Source of the DNA: Chromera velia
Lineage: Eukaryota > Sar > Chromeraceae
Length of the DNA stretch: 41,126 bases
Direction: 5' to 3'
Assembly (NCBI GenBank): GCA_018398765.1
Contig: JAHBMJ010005065.1
Coordinates: 33,140 to 74,265 of the forward strand
Both the position numbers and the translations under genes were made by a program. The notes under the pieces were generated by a model that saw only the letters and a program-made list of their open reading frames with translations, did not search any database and was not told the origin of the DNA. This document shows, piece by piece, positions 1 through 9,907 of this stretch (position 1 is the first letter of the stretch; each line of letters starts with the position of its first letter).

Positions 1-64
1 AGAGAGAAAGAGAGAAAGAGAGAAAGAGAGAGGGAGAGAGGGAGAGAGAAAAGAGAGAGAGAGA
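1..64. repeat. (GA)n-rich purine microsatellite
   Basis: Almost pure GA/GAAA/GGGA repeats run from the left window edge to about position 64. The stretch to 306 has no recognisable gene and is probably 3' flank of the minus-strand phosphatase gene. Confidence 0.9.
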
Positions 65-306
65 AGCGCACGTGCAAAAACCATGCAACATCACAGAAGA
101 GTGCACTCACAAATCGATGAGGTTTCGGTGAACCGTCCTCCCCCAAGATGCTGCGGCATCCCAACTGTTCTGAGTCGGATCATGTTCTTTGTTCCAATCT
201 CGGAGAGAATCAGTGCTTTACTTCATGACAGTCGCATTTGAGCATGCACCATAAAATTTTTGTTCACGACAGCGCTAGGCCTCTGACCGTTGACCTGCAC
301 TACGAT

Positions 307-1584
307 CTAAAGAAGGTCTTCCTTTCTCGACGTTTCCTTCCCTTCAACCCCCCCTCCTGCGCTTATTTCATCGAGTGAGTGGTCCCCCTTCCTTTCCTCT
401 TCCTGCATGGCAGCGAGAAGACGAGGCCGCTTCGTGGGGCCGATCACTGGGCAAGGGGGGCCATCTCTGTCCTTGTGCGCATTTCCTTCTTCTGCTTCTT
501 TCGGGACATTTCCGTTGGGGGGAACTTGAACCCCGTTAGGACAGGGGCGCTTGCCCTCCCGCTCATTCGGGGGGGGGAGGGAGGGACCCAGGAGGGGTCC
601 CTGAGAAGCGCTGCTGGCTTCCCCCTCGTTTTCCCTTTCCTTTCTCGAAGGAGGTCCAGCAGGACCTATAAGCCCAGCAGAGGGCTGGACGAGGTCGGCC
701 TCAATTGGTCGCAGGCCTGGTTCGGAATCGCTGCTGGACGATTTCTGGCCTGCGAATCCCGCAGGCGGCATTGCAGGTCCAATGGAGGGGGGGGAAGCAG
801 AGGGTGGGGGTACCGGAAGGGGGCCTGCAGGAGGCATGGTTGGGCCGGGGAGGGGAGCTGAGAGCGGCATGGTGGGGCCGGGGAGGGGTCCCACTTGGCG
901 CGATGCACCTGGAGGCATCGTGGGTCCAACTGTGCGCACAGGTGCAGTGGGCCCTTGTGGTGGTCTGGCTGGGCCGATGACTCTTCCTCCGGGAAAGGGG
1001 CTTGGGGGGGAGGGTCCTCTTGAGGATTGGGTGAAGATTCTTCGGGTGGGTAAGTGAGCGTAATCCGTGGTTTCCTTCAATTCCTCCTCAAAGGCCTTCA
1101 GCTGTTTCATAAAACTATCATTTGGAGCAGCAGTGGGGCTTGCGGTTTTGATGGTTTGCAGGGCTTCGTCAAGGGAGAGGCGTTTGTATTTCATGAGGAA
1201 AGACAGCAGAAGTGACACTGAACGGCTGACACCCTGATTGCAATGCACAAGGATGTTCCCGTCTTCTCGTGTGTGTGCTCTTTCTGCAAAGGACCAGAAG
1301 GGTTCAAACTGCTCTCGCAGGGACTGAGAAGCGTTATCCTGCATGGCCAGACGACAGTACGTGAAGTAGGAGTCCTTTGCATGAAAGTTCGGCACTCCCC
1401 CGTCAGTCTTCGCAGGTGTTGCGTTGACTATGTAACGAATCCTCTTCTGCTTCAGCAAATTAATGTTTTTTGCATCCTCTCTATCCCCAACGAAGAAAAG
1501 AGCCACCCCTGAACTTTCTGGGTTCTCTGCTACGGTTGGTTGTGAATCCAAAGTGGTGACAGGAGTCAATCGAGCAGACTCCAT
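307..1584 (-). CDS. Dual-specificity protein phosphatase with GPxxPP-repeat tail
   Basis: Single-exon 425-residue protein. Residues about 27-170 form a dual-specificity (tyrosine/serine/threonine) phosphatase domain. The P-loop HCNQGVSRS places the nucleophile at Cys115 and the phosphate-binding Arg at 121. Asp83, 32 residues upstream, fits the general acid, the same spacing as in VHR. After the catalytic domain comes a low-complexity tail of about 240 residues rich in Pro and Gly. It repeats a GPxxPP motif at least eight times (IGPARPP, VGPTMPP, PGPTMPP, IGPAMPP, IGPAGPP, LGPSLPP, IGPTKRP and a variant). These look like the GPALPP motifs of GPALPP1-type proteins, and KRPR near the end could act in nuclear import. 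No signal peptide or membrane segment is visible. The ATG at 1584 is the first in frame and directly precedes the domain. It is divergently transcribed from the antizyme gene. The catalytic assignment is firm; substrate and tail function are unknown. Confidence 0.88.
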   Translation of the reverse strand: MESARLTPVTTLDSQPTVAENPESSGVALFFVGDREDAKNINLLKQKRIRYIVNATPAKTDGGVPNFHAKDSYFTYCRLAMQDNASQSLREQFEPFWSFAERAHTREDGNILVHCNQGVSRSVSLLLSFLMKYKRLSLDEALQTIKTASPTAAPNDSFMKQLKAFEEELKETTDYAHLPTRRIFTQSSRGPSPPSPFPGGRVIGPARPPQGPTAPVRTVGPTMPPGASRQVGPLPGPTMPLSAPLPGPTMPPAGPLPVPPPSASPPSIGPAMPPAGFAGQKSSSSDSEPGLRPIEADLVQPSAGLIGPAGPPSRKERENEGEASSASQGPLLGPSLPPPNEREGKRPCPNGVQVPPNGNVPKEAEEGNAHKDRDGPPCPVIGPTKRPRLLAAMQEEERKGDHSLDEISAGGGVEGKETSRKEDLL

Positions 1585-2350
1585 CGCAACTGCCGTCTCC
1601 GGACTCCGCTATCTGGAAAGAAGCCGGCCAAAGCTCCCAGCTCAGACAGTCAGATCGCCTTTGCTGACCACTCCCTACGCTTCCGACACCTTAAAAGGAA
1701 AGCGGATTTCAAGAGAAGACTGCCTCTCTCTGACACTGGGCAGTCTTGCGGTGAACCGTACCAACAACACCTGTCTCACGAAGAAAACGTTAGAGAAGTA
1801 CACGCGCACCTGAATCGTCACAGCATCTGCCGAAATCTGAGGAAGGCGACTTGCAATGCTGAGATCTGCTAAGTACTTGTGGAGGGAAGCGCGCCGAGAA
1901 TACGAAGTACGAGCCTACTACAAGATACTACAAGGCGATGGGAGGGTTGGATCCCTGATTTTTGTGGCGACACTGTGTGTCAGACTGTCGTTAGATCGGC
2001 AGTGGCCCCAAAAGACATTTTTCCGAAAGTTTGCAGACTGCCATCCGAGGCGCGACAAGACGAAAATATAGATAAGTAATTGGCCCTATATTTAATTTTG
2101 GGGGGAGTGTGTCTCGGACCGATTTTGATCGATCTGATCTTAACTGAGAAGCACTCAACACATGCAGCTGCCAGCTTTGTGACCTCCCTTCTCCTCCCTG
2201 ACACCTTCCTGTCAAAACCAATCTCAAGGCAACCATTGCCACAGCGTTTTCCATCGAAAGAGTTCTTCTTTAGCTTTCTGCTAACAGCTTTCTGCCCTTT
2301 GGGCCTTTTTCCAGTCGGAGGACATTCGTTGAAGTCAGGTTTCGCCTATC
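1585..2350. promoter_or_regulatory. Shared 5' region of phosphatase and antizyme genes
   Basis: This 766-bp segment separates the start codons of two divergently oriented genes, so it must hold both 5' UTRs and promoters. No TATA box or other core element stands out. An in-frame TGA at 2330-2332 closes the antizyme frame upstream of its ATG. Bidirectional promoter function is inferred from position only. Confidence 0.4.
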
Positions 2351-4022
2351 ATGTTGACGTTTAAACGTGAAAACTCAGCCCAACGACGGTCTGAGGAGCT
2401 CCGCTTTTTCCCTGGCGGGCGAAAGCGAGGGTGGTATTCCTGACGCCCTCCAAGTGAGGGCTGAATACATGGCAACCGGATTGTCGGCAGGTCAGAGAGC
2501 ATCTGATTTGCTCCCCCCTCTGCTTTTCTTCCTCTTTGAGGATCCTTTCTTTTTCCCCGATGTAAGCTCTCCGCGTGAAGCTGCAGTCTTGCACTCTCTG
2601 AAAGCTGTTTCGAGAAGGTCGAGCGAGTGGGTTTCTGATGCTCATAGCTCTTGTGCTGTATTCGAGAGGCGTGATCACCGTGCATGAGACTTGAGACGGT
2701 ATTTGTCTCTACTGGAGAGCGATTTCATCTTCCGTATGACATACCTGTTCTAACACTGTCTTGTTTGCCTCCTCTTCTCTTGTGTGTCGACCTTGTCTTG
2801 TGTCTGTGCTTTGTGTCTGCAGGTCCGGACGCCGTTCATGAGACTAAGTGCGGCAAATTCAAGGAGCGGTCAGTTTGCCTTTCTTCTCCCGTAGTACTGA
2901 TTCATGGCGCTTGAGTTCTGTCATCCACTTGGGCATTTTGCTTCCTGTTCTCCTTGAATGCCCCGCATTTTTGCTTCCTCGACATTGCCTTTGCCGCCAA
3001 TTTTCCATCTTGCGGCGCTGGTGTGATTTCCCTTCTCTTCAAAAGTATACGTTCTCCCAACCATCCGAGACCCTGACTGACATTTGTCTCCCTCTCCTTT
3101 TTCGTGCAGGATTGATGAGCTTTCGGAAGCGGCGGCTCTCTTTGCTTTTACCTGTGTTTTGGGTGCTGGAGAGTGTGGCAGTGACCTCGCTGCTGCACCA
3201 ACTGCGCACTTTTCATTGGTGCACGATCCTGAGGCGTCGCGTTTGTATGCAGAACTCCACAGGGAGGGGCTGACAACCCCTCTCCTCTCTGAGGCCGGAA
3301 TTTCGCTTGGCGGGGCCCTTACAGGCCCTTGCACGAGCGTGATGGAAGTCGCAGAGGCCCTTGGCTGCGAAGAGCTTGTTCTCTTCGTTGCGGATGAGAA
3401 GGATGAAACCCGGAAAGCGGGTCTTGTTCGTTCTCTCCTTTTCATGGGTCTTGAGCCGATAGTCGACAGAGAACAGAAAGAAGAGATCTTTGGGGAGTCA
3501 GAAAAGGAAGGCGGTCTTCTCTTTTGGTGTCCGATAGAGAGAGGGGAGTACCAAGGGCCAGATTTGTCCACCGAAGATGAGGAAGAGGAAGAGGAGAGTG
3601 AGTGCCTGTCTGAGGGCTTGCTCGCCTGTGAGGAACCTGAACGCGAGTCTCCATTGCTGATGCCTGTAGGTGTCGCTTTGGAAGATAAGTACCCGCATCC
3701 CGTTTCTGACTTGGAGCTGTACGACAACTCAACAGATGAAGATTCGGAGGACGGAGACGACGACGGCTCTCTGTCTCCCTCCTTTTTCTCCGAGGGTGGT
3801 TACTCGTTCTCGGGGTTTTTGGAGGGTGGCGAGATGCTTAGCAGTCTAGAGGGCATCAACAAGGAAGCGGGGGCTGAGCTGTTCAGAACGAAGTCATTTG
3901 ACACCCAAGAGAAGAATCTGCTCGGTCTCCCCAGCTCGATGGGGGGACGCCACTTGTCCCCTCTGGGCGGGGTGGCTCTTGAGGTCCCCGTCTCCCCCCT
4001 CGTTCTGCCCATGAACGGTTGA
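2351..4022 (+). CDS. OAZ: Ornithine decarboxylase antizyme, +1 frameshifted, three exons
   Basis: Antizyme binds ornithine decarboxylase, blocks it and sends it to the proteasome, lowering polyamine synthesis. The first frame runs 30 codons from ATG 2351 to TGA 2441-2443 and ends RGWYS-stop, like the RWCS-stop of human OAZ1. A +1 shift at UCC-UGA gives Asp-Ala next, as in animals. Reading then runs 2442-2490, splices (donor GTCAGA, acceptor CTGCAG) to 2823-2868, then (GTCAGT, GTGCAG) to 3110-4022, and phases agree at both joins. The product is 365 residues. Residues about 125-205 match the antizyme core: VMEVAEALGCEELVLFV, an ETRKAGLVRSLLFMGLE helix and a final strand before ERGE. A further 160 acidic residues, rich in Asp, Glu and Ser, lie beyond the core, whereas animal antizymes (about 227 residues) stop shortly after it. 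ATG 2351 is the first ATG after an in-frame stop. The first donor at 2491 is the least certain part of the model. Confidence 0.85.
2438..2444 (+). other. Programmed +1 ribosomal frameshift site (UCC UGA C)
   Basis: UCC at 2438-2440 is followed by the UGA stop at 2441-2443. Skipping the U gives GAC GCC in the +1 frame, which leads into the antizyme core. Animal antizymes use UCC-UGA-U with Trp two codons before the Ser; here Trp-Tyr-Ser occupies the same place. In known antizymes polyamines raise shifting efficiency. A 3' pseudoknot was not tested. Confidence 0.85.
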
Positions 4023-7000
4023 ATGAGGGCGGGTGGGTAAGGAGAGGGGGGGATGAGGTGATGAGATGTAGTGGAGGAAGGAGAGGGAAGATGGGACGGC
4101 AGGGCCGACTTGAGGGAAGGCGGTGGTCGTTGTGGGTGCCTGATTCTCTTTTCTGGTTCTTGGTAGGATTGGGGGGTTGGTCCATATCGTCTTTCTCTTT
4201 TCTTCTGTGCCACGCCGTACTCGTGCGATCTCTCCCTCTCTCTTGTACGGGATGGACTGACGGTTGGTGGATTGGCCCTCTCCACTTCTCTCTCTGTCTT
4301 TCTTCTCGATTAATCAAACCCGAAGACAAAGAAAGAAAGAGAGAAATGGCACAAGAGGAAGTTGTGTGCATGCAGACGCCGTGTCAGGTTCGTGTATTCA
4401 TTGAAAATGTTGTGCCGTGCCCCGTTTTTTTTTTTTTTCTCCAAGTTGTCCGTTTGTTTCTCAAACAGACTGGCCGAGACACAGGTGGAAGCGAAGCACA
4501 AACGAAAAAGAGCACACCGCCTGCTGCTTGAATTAAGAAAACCATCCTTAACAAAAGCAAGCGTGGTTTGTTACACAGAAAAGAAGCCGCCGCCGCTGTA
4601 TGCATACAGGAAGGATCGAAGGTCGCAGTACCCTGACTGACTGACTCTCTGGATGTGATTTCCATGTGGGCACTGAATGAATGATCGTGAAAGTCTTTGC
4701 TGCGTCAGTAGATGTGGAGTTTCTCTCTTTCTTGATGCATGGACAGACAAAGGGAACTCAAATAAACAATCAGCATGCATGTGTTTCCCTGTCGTCTGTC
4801 TGTGCTGTGTCTTTCTCTCCTTTCTGACCGAGAGAGGAGGGAAGTGATGCGAGGAGGAAAAGTGAAGTGACCTGCCTCAGTTAATTTCGCCTTCTTTCTT
4901 TCTCGTTCCACCGACCTCACTCGACGTTTTTGCATCGTTTTTTCAACGTACGAACACATATTCTCAAACAATGTAAGCAGAAAACTGAAGTCTGCCATTC
5001 GTCTCCCCGTCTTTTGGCTGCCGCACACGCATGTTTTTCTCTTGTTGCTGTCTGGCTCGCTCTTTCTTTCTGTTCTTCTCTTGATCCTGCTGCGCGTGGT
5101 GCGGGGCCGTTGCATGTGTCACGGGTATGGGGGGTTTGTCTTGTTCTGATCTCATGGGGGGCGGGCGACTGCCGATTAGTTCGCTTTCCTGGGGCAGACA
5201 GGAGGAACCAGAGGCCTCGACCGTGTCGGGATGTGGGTGTTGTTTTTGGTGCGCTGATCTGCCTGCGAAGGGGTGAAAAGACGGGTTGGCCGGTGTGCGC
5301 AAAAAAGCCTGCTATTTCCGTATTCGCTTGTACGTTTGGTGACTCCCAATGATTAGCTTTGCCGTATAGTCGTTGGGACCTCTCCTCTCTCTGATGCCGT
5401 GGTTGTGATGTTGTGTCTTTCTTCCCTTCGTCCTTTCCTCTTCCTCGAGTCTGGAAGGGTTCAACGGTTGTCGGGATGTTCGTCTCTCAGCTCTTCTCTA
5501 TTCTTCTCTTTCTTTTGTCTCTGCAAGATGATGTGAGAAAACCACTGCTCTCTGTTCGCCCCAAGTGGGTGATATGGGGCGGTGCGAAAAAACTGTGAAA
5601 CTGAGTTCGCCGCTCACTTGACCGGTTGAGGGGGGACGTGAAGGTCGTATGACTGCGTGCCCTTGAGGCTGGTGGCCCCGGTGAGTTCGGTTGTAACGAG
5701 GGGACGCCCAAAAACAGTTCGTGCTTGTGTCGTATCTGTCACCAAAACGGAACTTGCACACCCTCTCAGAAAAAAGAAGAACGGCAAAAAGAAACCAACA
5801 GAAACAGAAAAGAATGATCACACAGATCACAAAAGAGGGGATACGGAAATGACAGTTGCGATTTTGCGTGCTTGGGGCAGCTTTTCCATATGGGTGGATT
5901 GTCTCGTACGGCCTTCGGACCCTGATATCCTGCTTGCGACCTCCTTTCATTCATTCATCCACACAGACGAGAAGGAAGAAAGGAGATGTCGGCCCATTTC
6001 AACGGCATGTGAACGCCCCGTTAGACAGTCAGGTCTCTTGACTCTGTCTGGTGGGGTAGTTCCCTGATCGCGTCCTCGAGCAACGTGGTGCTTGATTGCT
6101 TGACGTGTGAATTTCCGGACGAACCGCCGGGGTTCATTTGTGTGCTCTTTCTCTTCTTGTCAGATTCTTAGCAGTACAAAGTCTGCTCGGTTCAGCAGCA
6201 TCTTTTTCCCTCTGGTGCGGAAACAGACAGGTGGTCGGTCAGGGCGAGAACAGAAAACAAAGAGAGAGAGGTCACGATAAAAGTACGAAAACTAGAGTCG
6301 TAAATCACCGTTCCTTCCTTACATGTTCTTCCTTTACTAAATTGTCCTTCGTTTCGTCCTTGCCTTCTTTCCTGCTTGTTGCGACAACCAATCTGAATGT
6401 CTTGTCAAAATGGTCGTTCGAGGGAATGAGGGGTCTGTTTTGAGGGGTCGGACAGTCGACAGACAGAAAGACAGACATACTCTCGCGAGAAGTGCACAGC
6501 AAATGCGCTGTGGTCTTTCGTGAGTGTCTTTTTGGGTTTTCTTTTGACTGAATGAAACAAATCAATACAGGCAGACAGGTGGATTTGATTCAATCAATGA
6601 AGTAATGGAGTGATCAAATGATCGAAGGGTCGTGACGACGGCTGTAGAGTAGCGCCTCTTCATTCAAATCAATCATCGACCGCGTGGTCGTTCATCCACA
6701 CACTGCATGCATGCCAGAAAAACAAACAAACACATACACTCAAGCATCCATCCCCTCACCCATACGTACACCGCAGATCGAAGGTGCGACTTGGCGTCCG
6801 GTTCTTGGGCACTTTTCTGGTGCTCCGTGCCGTGTCGATCAGGGCATGCATCGTGAAGAACAGTCTAATCGATTACCCGACGGATTGGTCGGTCGGTTTA
6901 AGTGAACAGCAGCAGTTTCGATCGGTTCTCAGCGCATGCAAGCATGCTTGATCGATCGATGCGTGAAAGCATATATGCATGGAAGCATTTGAGCGGCGGC

Positions 7001-7080
7001 AGTCTGCAGAAAAACTGATAGAGTCTTCATACCCTGCGTCTTTATCAATGGTTCATCGATCATCATCATACGCCATCGCC
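4023..7080. other. No supportable gene; 3' flank of antizyme
   Basis: About 3 kb with only short uninformative open frames. It holds pyrimidine- and purine-biased stretches, a T14 run near 4425, and a TGCATGCA motif at 6704-6711. The first few hundred bases are probably the antizyme 3' UTR. I see no conserved domain, RNA gene or transposon end. Confidence 0.5.
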
Positions 7081-7450
7081 TTTTGTCCATTTCCTGCAAA
7101 GACCTATGAACTTCAATTAACCCTGCAAAATATTAGAAACTAGATTAGGAATTTACAAATGAATTTAAGTGGATTTAGATGAATTTAGGATTATAGGATG
7201 CAATGAATTTAATTGAATTTGATAAAAATATTAATTTTTTATATACGTTCAATTTTTGATATCAATTTTTATACAATTATTTTTCGCGTTAACTATATAT
7301 AACGAGTAATAAAGAGTTAGAAGCTCAAACTGACAATGCCCTGGAAAAGTTGATTGAAAACGGCCTGGAAGAGATTCCAGGTGGGCCGCGAGGGTGGCCT
7401 GTAGAGTGGCCTGAGCCTCACCGATGGGGCATACCCCTTTGCTTTTTTTT
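7081..7450. other. AT-rich repeat island, left part
   Basis: Base composition switches sharply to AT-rich here. A 30-base segment starting at 7306 (taataaagagttagaagctc and onward) recurs almost unchanged at 12808-12838. No coding potential is seen. Confidence 0.5.
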
Positions 7451-7491
7451 AGGGCACCAATAAATCACTTATCACTTTAATATCACTTAAT
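7451..7491 (+). repeat. Copy 1 of a short repeat; resembles the empty transposon target
   Basis: The segment begins agggcaccaataaatcactt and contains TAATATCACTT. A second copy at 7841-7869 has the same start and reaches TAATATCAC exactly where the 7870-9716 element begins. This copy therefore resembles the uninterrupted target site. It differs by an extra 7 bp (ATCACTT). Confidence 0.7.
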
Positions 7492-7840
7492 TGTAAATCA
7501 AGTCAAATTTGTAACTGTCAAAATATATATAAGCAGTGTTATATAGTTTTACTTATAAGAGTCATAATAAGACATCTTATAAGACAAAACGACGATAAAA
7601 AAAAAAAAAGATCCCCTCGGGCCCGAGCCCTTAAATTTTGCTTTAATTTACTTTTTTTTTCAGTCAAACAACTGTTGTTTGAGCATTGCATAAATGTTCA
7701 ACTTAGTGTTGTTCAATGTTCATGTGTTGCGCAACTGTTGTTACGTGTTGTTGAGGTTCAAAAAGAAAAAAAAAAAAATTCTGAACGGTTACTTTTTTTT
7801 TTTTTTTAATTAACCGATGCCTCGACGGCGATAGTGCTTG

Positions 7841-7869
7841 AGGGCACCAATAAATCACTTTAATATCAC
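7841..7869 (+). repeat. Copy 2 of the short repeat, cut by the transposon
   Basis: It matches 7451-7491 from agggcaccaataaatcactt through TAATATCAC, after which the inserted element starts. The sequence resumes with TAATATCACTTAT at 9717. Between 7492 and 7840 lies AT-rich DNA with homopolymer A and T runs and no gene. Confidence 0.7.
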
Positions 7870-8135
7870 AGGGAATCTAATTAGGTTTTTACCTAACCTA
7901 ACCTTAAGGTCAAATTAATCTAAGTTAGGTTAGAAACCTAGGTTAAAAACCTATGTGGCAGTCATATAATTCTTACAGGTACGCATTACATGCTACCGAT
8001 AAGCTCATAGGCGTGCGCGGGAGTGTGTCAAGCGTGTGATCTAATAGTGTGTAAGCTGTTTTACTGGAGTCTTAGTACTATCAAATACAGGTGGTTAAAG
8101 TCTGACAGACATCGGTTGGTTTAGTCTAGCAGTTA

Positions 8136-8828
8136 ATGTCAATCTCGAGCATTCTTAGTGATGACGTCAAGCAGACACGTCAAATATGCACTTCACCAAA
8201 ATCACTTAATGAAAGCATACCCGACTTCACGATGCGCGGCCTCGTGATACACCCATGTATACTATGTGGCCCGGGTCCCCCGTCCGGCCGACATCTGCCT
8301 GACGCTTGCCAGGCAATGCCAGCCCTTTATTACTCAGTCTTCTTATTAGGCGGAATGCCTCTCACATAGTGTATGTATGAAGACGGCAAATGAAGCGGTT
8401 TAACCTTGCATGTCATTGCAAACAATGCAAGGCAGAGGCAGGCAATCCTAGATACAAGGGTGGTTAACACCCAGGCCGCCTCCTGTGTACAGGGTAACTG
8501 GCTGAAAGTTCTTACCCGGTCAGCCACGGGGAAAAAGGAGCAGTATGCCGAGCCGTGCAGGGATATTAAGGGGTACGATTTCACGCCCCTTGTCAGCAGT
8601 GTAGATGGGGCCCTCCAAAAGGATGCTGAGATGTTTCTAAAGAAGGTAACGTATCTTATGAGTCTGAAGTAAGATAGGACATATGGGCAGGTGTGTGCAT
8701 ATATGGCAAGAATACAGGCAACGCACTACAGAGCAGCCAACAGGTACCTGCGGGGCACCAGGGGAGAGGTGCGAAGAGTGACTCGGAGCGTTGAAGGAGG
8801 GGCAGCAGCAGCGGCAGCACTCGGATAG
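8136..8828 (+). pseudogene. Decayed retroelement C-terminal domain fragment
   Basis: One reading frame runs through this interval with stops only at 8367, about 8391, 8670 and the end at 8826. Recognisable pieces are a Cys/Pro patch (HPCILCGPGPP), a KGYDFTPLV strand followed by a helix, and a basic C-terminus ending in an Ala run and LG-stop. The GYDFxPLV-helix layout recalls the C-terminal domain following reverse transcriptase in some algal non-LTR elements. This is from memory and uncertain. Related fragments occur at 23463-23502 and 38660-38825. No reverse transcriptase motif is present here. Confidence 0.45.
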
Positions 8829-9288
8829 ACGGAATGACACTCAGCCGCTCCTGACGGGAAAGGCAAGGTCGTGGGAAGATATGGAGAGCTCATAAGTGGT
8901 TGAGGATGCAAGCCTTGTAGGTTGTATCCAACAATTCCTCTTCAGTATTCAACATCTTGAACATCAGAACACTAGTCAGAACAAAGTACTCAGTAGTATC
9001 GCGGTCATGAGTTATCAGAGTTGCAAGAAATAGAAAGAGAGATTGTGTCTGGCCTGCAGTGTCTGCCTTGGTCGCGATGGCATCGGTCCAGTTAGCGCAA
9101 GAATCAAAGGTTGGGCAGCCTCAAATGTCACGTAGATCAGACATTCTGTCGGTAGCGAATCATTTTTATACAATCGAGAAAAAATATGTGAAGTAAGATC
9201 GATGGTCAAAGAGTCTCTCACCCTTCAGACCTGTCAAAAGGCTATGTTTTATAATGTGAAGTCACTGTAAACAGCACAATGTATTATC

Positions 9289-9606
9289 CGGGGAGGGGTA
9301 AGTGTGATCTGTAAAATTAATTTTATAATAAAGTCTGACCACAGACTTTAGCTATAGAATGACTTTAGACTTTAAAACTTCTTTGCTTTTAAAACTTAAG
9401 ATACTTTAAGAATAAAAAGCGTGAACATATTGATTTATTATTTAGGACTGTTTAGCCTTTTAGAACATTTTTTAATGTATGGCAAAAAACTTTTAAAGTG
9501 TGTTTCAAAAGTTATATTTTAGAGTCTAAAGACTTAAACCAGACTTTAAACTTTATTTCACTTTAAAACTTTACAGATCATACCTAGCCCCGGACCCCTC
9601 CCTTAT
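9289..9606. repeat. Fold-back (MITE-like) inverted repeat
   Basis: The left arm (ggggaggggtaagtgtgatc, continuing tgtaaaa...aataaagtctg) is imperfectly matched in reverse complement by the right arm at about 9540-9605. The interior is built from repeated ACTTTAA blocks and includes a perfect 9-bp hairpin, TAAAGTCTG-acca-CAGACTTTA, near 9330-9351. It is nested in the larger element and has no coding capacity. The outer ends and target duplication are not clear. Confidence 0.5.
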
Positions 9607-9796
9607 AGAGTAGGGTAGGTTTCTAACCTTAACCTAACCTAAAACCTATACTAACCTTAATCTAAGCCTTCTAACCTAACCTAACCTACTCTAACCTAAC
9701 CTAATTAGATACAGGGTAATATCACTTATATAACTCGTTATGAGTCTCTCAGAGCTTCTAAAAAAAAAATGAAGAAAATAATATCTTTTTTTTCCC

Positions 9797-9798
<2 letters not shown>

Positions 9799-9830
<32 letters not shown>

Positions 9831-9854
9831 CATAGTGGGAAGGCCCTAGGGTGG

Positions 9855-9894
<40 letters not shown>

Positions 9895-9907
9895 TATATA
9901 TATATAT
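9799..9907. repeat. (AT)n and (AATC)n microsatellites
   Basis: A TA run at about 9801-9828 is followed by an (AATC)n array of nine to ten units at 9855-9892, then another TA run to 9907. On the minus strand the AATC array reads (GATT)n. It sits where the 3' tail of the neighbouring minus-strand non-LTR element would be expected. Confidence 0.85.

Larger units (their letters stand above)
7870..9716. mobile_element. DNA-transposon-like element with 9-bp target duplication
   Basis: TAATATCAC is found exactly at 7861-7869 and again at 9717-9725, a perfect 9-bp duplication around 1847 bp. The ends are inverted: ATCTAATTAGGTT at 7875-7887 and its reverse complement at 9698-9710. Both termini also carry CCTAA/ACCTA arrays in opposite orientation (about 7884-7950 and 9617-9700). 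A 9-bp duplication with subterminal repeats is typical of Mutator-like elements, but no transposase is readable. The interior holds a decayed retroelement-type coding fragment and a fold-back repeat, so it may be a composite or a capturing element. Confidence 0.6.

Noticed and set aside
2562-2567. GTAAGC as donor of antizyme intron 1
   Set aside because: It is a good-looking donor but leaves phase 0, which does not match the exon starting at 2823. GTCAGA at 2491 does.
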